Source: Coriobacteriaceae bacterium AM48-5
Lineage (GTDB): Bacteria; Actinomycetota; Coriobacteriia; Coriobacteriales; Coriobacteriaceae
Direction of reading: 5' to 3'
Assembly: GCA_027669525.1 (NCBI GenBank)
Contig: JAQEDJ010000020.1
Span: 1-39,856 of the forward strand
Length of the DNA stretch: 39,856 nucleotides
Positions 37,444 to 39,856 of this stretch are shown piece after piece. The first letter of the stretch is position 1; every line of letters begins with the position of its first letter. The notes beneath the pieces were generated by a model that was not told where the DNA came from, searched no databases, and saw nothing but the letters and a program-made list of their open reading frames with translations. Position numbers and translations under genes: made by a program.

Positions 37444-37484
37444 ACGAGGGGCGATCCGGCTGGGTTGCCCCCCCGTTTTGTTTT
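37444..37484 (+). terminator. Rho-independent terminator after leuS
   Basis: ACGAGGGGC pairs with GCCCCCCCGT around a loop of about 15 bases, then TTTTGTTTTG follows. The C7 run makes the exact pairing register uncertain. Confidence 0.7.
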
Positions 37485-37566
37485 GTCTGCCCAAAGCGCC
37501 TGCGGCCAATTGTTCTATTCTTGTGGAGAAGCTGTGGGCACGCTGACCTGCAGATTCGTACTGTGC

Positions 37567-37595
37567 TTGCACGTTTCCGCAGCTATTGGTATAGT
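37567..37595 (+). promoter_or_regulatory. Promoter of the rimP-nusA-infB operon
   Basis: TTGCAC (37567-37572) and TATAGT (37590-37595) are exactly 17 bases apart, a good sigma-A promoter. Transcription would start near 37602, some 20 bases before the leader hairpin. Confidence 0.7.
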
Positions 37596-37621
37596 TTGTT
37601 TGCAAATGAAGTTGTAATTGA

Positions 37622-37653
37622 AAGAAGTGGGGTTTCGGCCCCGCTTCTTTTTT
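37622..37653 (+). terminator. Intrinsic terminator/attenuator in the rimP leader
   Basis: AGAAGTGGGG pairs with CCCCGCTTCT around TTTCGG and is followed by six T, then the rimP ribosome binding site GGAGG at 37661-37666. It lies between the promoter at 37567 and the rimP start, so full termination would silence the operon; it is therefore a candidate attenuator. Confidence 0.72.
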
Positions 37654-37673
37654 GTATGGATGGAGGTGCCGCA

Positions 37674-38168
37674 ATGGTCAAGACCAAGACCGAGCAGGCG
37701 ATCATCGACGCGCTCGAGGCCGTCGCTCCCCAGCACGATGTCGACATCGTCGACGTTGAGCTCGTGGGTGCCACCAAGGCCCCCTGCGTGCGCGTGCGTA
37801 TCGAGGGTGCCGAGGGTCAGAGCCTGTCGCTCAACGACGTCACGGCCAATACCAAGTGGGTCGGCGACGTGATTGAGGAGCTCGACCCCATCTCTTCGAG
37901 CTATACGCTCGAGGTATCGAGCCCGGGCATGGCGCGCCCGCTGCGCCGTCCGCGCGACTTTGCCCGCTTTGTGGGCGAGGACTGCGAGCTCACCTCCACC
38001 GCCACCGAGGGCCGTCGCAAGTACGCCGGCAAGATTGCCGCCGCCACCGAGACCGACGTGGCCCTCGAGCTCGAGGACGGCGAGTCCGTCACCCTCGATT
38101 TCTCTGATGTTAAAAAGTGCAAGTTGAAGCCCACCTACGACTTCAAGCCCGCGAAGGAAGGAAAGTAA
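37674..38168 (+). CDS. rimP: Ribosome maturation factor RimP
   Basis: Needed for 30S subunit maturation. Intact, 164 aa. It shows DVDIVDVELVGATKAPCVRVRI at the N-terminal alpha/beta domain and ELDPISSSYTLEVSSPGMARPL, the highly conserved RimP segment, followed by an SH3-like C-terminal domain (ALELEDGESVTLDFSDV). ATG 37674 is chosen for its GGAGG site; an in-frame ATG at 37656 would add six residues. The stop is one base before nusA's ATG, the normal gene order in bacteria. The upstream terminator suggests control by attenuation. Confidence 0.95.
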   Translation: MVKTKTEQAIIDALEAVAPQHDVDIVDVELVGATKAPCVRVRIEGAEGQSLSLNDVTANTKWVGDVIEELDPISSSYTLEVSSPGMARPLRRPRDFARFVGEDCELTSTATEGRRKYAGKIAAATETDVALELEDGESVTLDFSDVKKCKLKPTYDFKPAKEGK

Positions 38169-38169
38169 G

Positions 38170-39415
38170 ATGGCAGCATCCGACATGATGTCCGCCCTGA
38201 TGGAGCTTTGCCAGGAGAAGCACATCGACCAGCTCTACTTGATCGACCGCCTGGAGCAGTCGCTCGCCAAGAGCTATGCCGAGATCCTGCATCTTGAGTG
38301 GGGCGCCAAGGTGACCATCGACCGCACCACCGGCAAGATCTACGTCTACCGCCTGGAGCCGATCGACGATTCCATGGACGAGGAGGGCAACTTCACCGAG
38401 TTCGAGGAGATCGACGTCACCCCCAAGAACACGAGCCGCATCGCTGCCCAGCACGCCAAGGCCGAGATCAACGCCATCGTGCGCAACTCCGCCCGAGAGC
38501 AGATCTACGAGGAGTTCTCCGGCCGCATCGGTGATCTCATCAGCGGTACCGTGCTGCAGTCCACGCCCGACTTCACGATCGTCAAGATCCGCGAGGGCGT
38601 CGAGGCCGAGCTTCCGCACTTCGACCAGCGCCGTTACGAGAACGAGCGCAACGAGCGTCCGATGGGCGAGCGCTACCTGCACAACCAGCACATCAAGGCC
38701 GTGATCATCGACGTTCGCGACCCCAACTCCAACCTGCAGCCGGTTCGCGGCGAGCACAGCCGTCCGCCGATTGTCATCTCCCGTACCCACCCCGAGCTCA
38801 TGCGTCGCCTGTTTGAGCAGGAGGTGCCCGAGATCTATGAGGCACCGTCCAAATCAAGTCGATCGCCCGCGAGCCCGGCCAGCGCTCCAAGGTCGCCGTC
38901 CACTCGCTCGATGACCGTCTGGATCCCGTGGGCGCCTGCGTCGGCCCCAAGGCAGCCGTGTTCGCGCTGTCGTGGGCGAGCTCCGTGGCGAGCGCGTCGA
39001 CGTCATCCTGTGGGATGCCGATCCTGCCGTCTACGTCGCCAACGCCCTTTCGCCTGCTAAGGTCACCCGCGTCCTCATCGACGAGGAGAAGGCCTACGCC
39101 GGCGTCATCGTCCCCGACGACCAGCTGTCCCTCGCCATCGGCAAGGAGGGCCAGAACGCCCGCCTCGCCGCGCGCCTGACCGGCTGGCACATCGACATCA
39201 AGTCCGAGACGCTTGCCGCCGACATCCTCAAGAACGTTCCCGTTCACGAGGAGCCCGCCGCCGACCTGATCGGTGACGAGGAGGACGAGGACGTCCGTCG
39301 CTGCGAGTACGTGTCCGAGGACGGCATCCAGTGCCGCAACCAGGCCCGTCCCGGCTCCCGTTTCTGCGGTGTCCACGACACCGACGCCTTCGATGATGCG
39401 GAGGACCTGATCTAG
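38170..39415 (+). CDS. nusA: Transcription termination/antitermination factor NusA with a C-terminal Cys/His extension, two frameshifts
   Basis: Corrected 415 aa. The N-terminal RNA polymerase-binding domain (1-125) is followed by S1 ([20 protein letters not shown]), KH1 ([18 protein letters not shown]) and KH2 ([20 protein letters not shown]). After KH2 an acidic stretch leads to a tail with C-x9-C-x10-C-x2-H ([20 protein letters not shown]), which looks like a small zinc-binding module and is not part of the standard NusA. Frame breaks lie near 38841 (GAGGCACC for GAGGGCACC) and 38951 (AAGGCAGCC for AAGGGCAGCC). The ribosome binding site AAGGAAAG overlaps the end of rimP. NusA binds RNA polymerase to tune pausing, termination and rRNA antitermination. 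Confidence 0.93.
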
Positions 39416-39423
39416 CGCGCGGT

Positions 39424-39485
39424 CGCGCCGGGCGGGTCCCGGCGCGTCTCCCACGCTCGTTCAGTCTCTAGGCACCCAAGGTGCC
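39424..39485 (+). other. Two hairpins between nusA and infB
   Basis: CGCGCCGGG (39424-39432) pairs with CCCGGCGCG (39438-39446), and GGCACC (39471-39476) pairs with GGTGCC (39480-39485). Neither has a T-run. The small ylxR (DUF448) gene that often lies here in other bacteria is absent from this 91-base gap. Confidence 0.6.
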
Positions 39486-39506
39486 AGAAAGGGTAGGTGA
39501 AGTCAT

Positions 39507-39856
39507 ATGGCAAAAGTCCGTGTGTCCACCCTGGCCAAAGAGTTCGGCATGACCTCCAAGGAACTGATGGGTCATCTCGCCGATATGAAGATTCCCGCTA
39601 AGTCCGCTTCCTCCACCTTGGAGGACGCCTATGTCGCCATGGTCCGCAAGCAGCTCGCCTCGGTGATCGAGGCCCGCGCTCAGGAAGTCGAGGCCGCCAA
39701 GCAGGCCGAGGAGCAGGCAGCTGCCGCCGAGGAGGCCGCACGCGCCGCCGAGGCCGAGCCGTGAGCGCATCGCCGCCGAGAAGGCACGTGAGGAGGAACG
39801 CCGCCAGTTTGCCGCAGCCCAGGCTGCCCGAGGAGGCTGCCCGCGCCGAGCCGAGG
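39507..39856 (+). CDS. infB: Translation initiation factor IF-2, 5' part only, frameshifted, running off the window
   Basis: The N-terminus MAKVRVSTLAKEFGMTSKEL continues into LMGHLADMKIPAKSASSTLED, the IF2N domain that opens bacterial IF-2. An Ala/Glu-rich low-complexity linker (AEEQAAAAEEAARAAEAE) follows, normal for long actinobacterial IF-2 proteins. The GTPase part lies beyond the window. The first frame ends at a TGA near 39764; reading resumes as RERIAAEKAREEERRQ if one extra base (or two lost bases) near 39759 is allowed for. Another slip seems likely near 39826 in the same repetitive region. ATG 39507 lies in the expected place after nusA. Confidence 0.9.

Overview
The window reads as chromosomal DNA of a high-GC Gram-positive gut bacterium, most likely a Coriobacteriia member close to Collinsella. 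This is inferred from the GC-rich conserved genes, the rimP-nusA-infB block, an RmlC-RmlD fusion and a Gram-positive type Pel cluster. It was not checked against any database. No tRNA, rRNA, CRISPR array or transposase was seen.

Layout. (1) 1-8620, + strand: the distal part of a surface polysaccharide cluster with a dTDP-rhamnose bifunctional enzyme, GT4 glycosyltransferase, Wzy-like polymerase, Stealth sugar-phosphate transferase, deacetylase-like protein, ATP-grasp ligase and Wzx-like flippase. Start and stop codons mostly overlap. (2) 8693-10620, - strand: a secreted transglutaminase-like protein with a ricin-type lectin tail. (3) 10700-20000: an accessory island, visibly more AT-rich from about 12.2 kb. 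It holds small orphan ORFs, a glycine-zipper protein, DUF4238, an Abi_2 (AbiD/F-type HEPN) protein, a restriction-endonuclease-fold protein, a multi-pass membrane protein preceded by a structured leader with a mini-ORF, and an ABC-type ATPase overlapping a TOPRIM-like partner. (4) 20032-31163, + strand: one long operon behind a good sigma-A promoter. It encodes PelD-, PelE-, PelA-deacetylase-, PelF- and PelG-like proteins followed by CotH, a VTC (polyphosphate polymerase) domain protein and DUF4956. (5) 31311-39856: a degenerate PLP-fold protein, a ModE-like regulator, guaB, leuS, rimP, nusA and the start of infB, with several large hairpins between them.

Most longer genes are interrupted by one-base indels, nearly always a lost base in a short G, C, A or T run. 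Essential genes (guaB, leuS, nusA, infB) are hit as often as accessory ones, and correcting them gives clean full-length proteins. I treat these as sequencing or assembly errors and annotate each gene as one unit, noting the break positions. Protein lengths quoted for broken genes are after correction.

Functionally, the two polysaccharide loci flank a defence-like island. The Pel operon carries its own predicted c-di-GMP receptor: a degenerate GGDEF domain with an intact RxxD I-site. The CotH-VTC-DUF4956 tail suggests phosphate or polyphosphate chemistry linked to the polymer or the envelope. The points most worth following up are the ATPase-TOPRIM pair, the Pel operon with its CotH-VTC-DUF4956 tail, the IMP dehydrogenase that closely resembles the Tritrichomonas foetus enzyme, the NusA C-terminal Cys/His extension, and the foldback or leader structures at 15637, 32321, 34699 and 37567.
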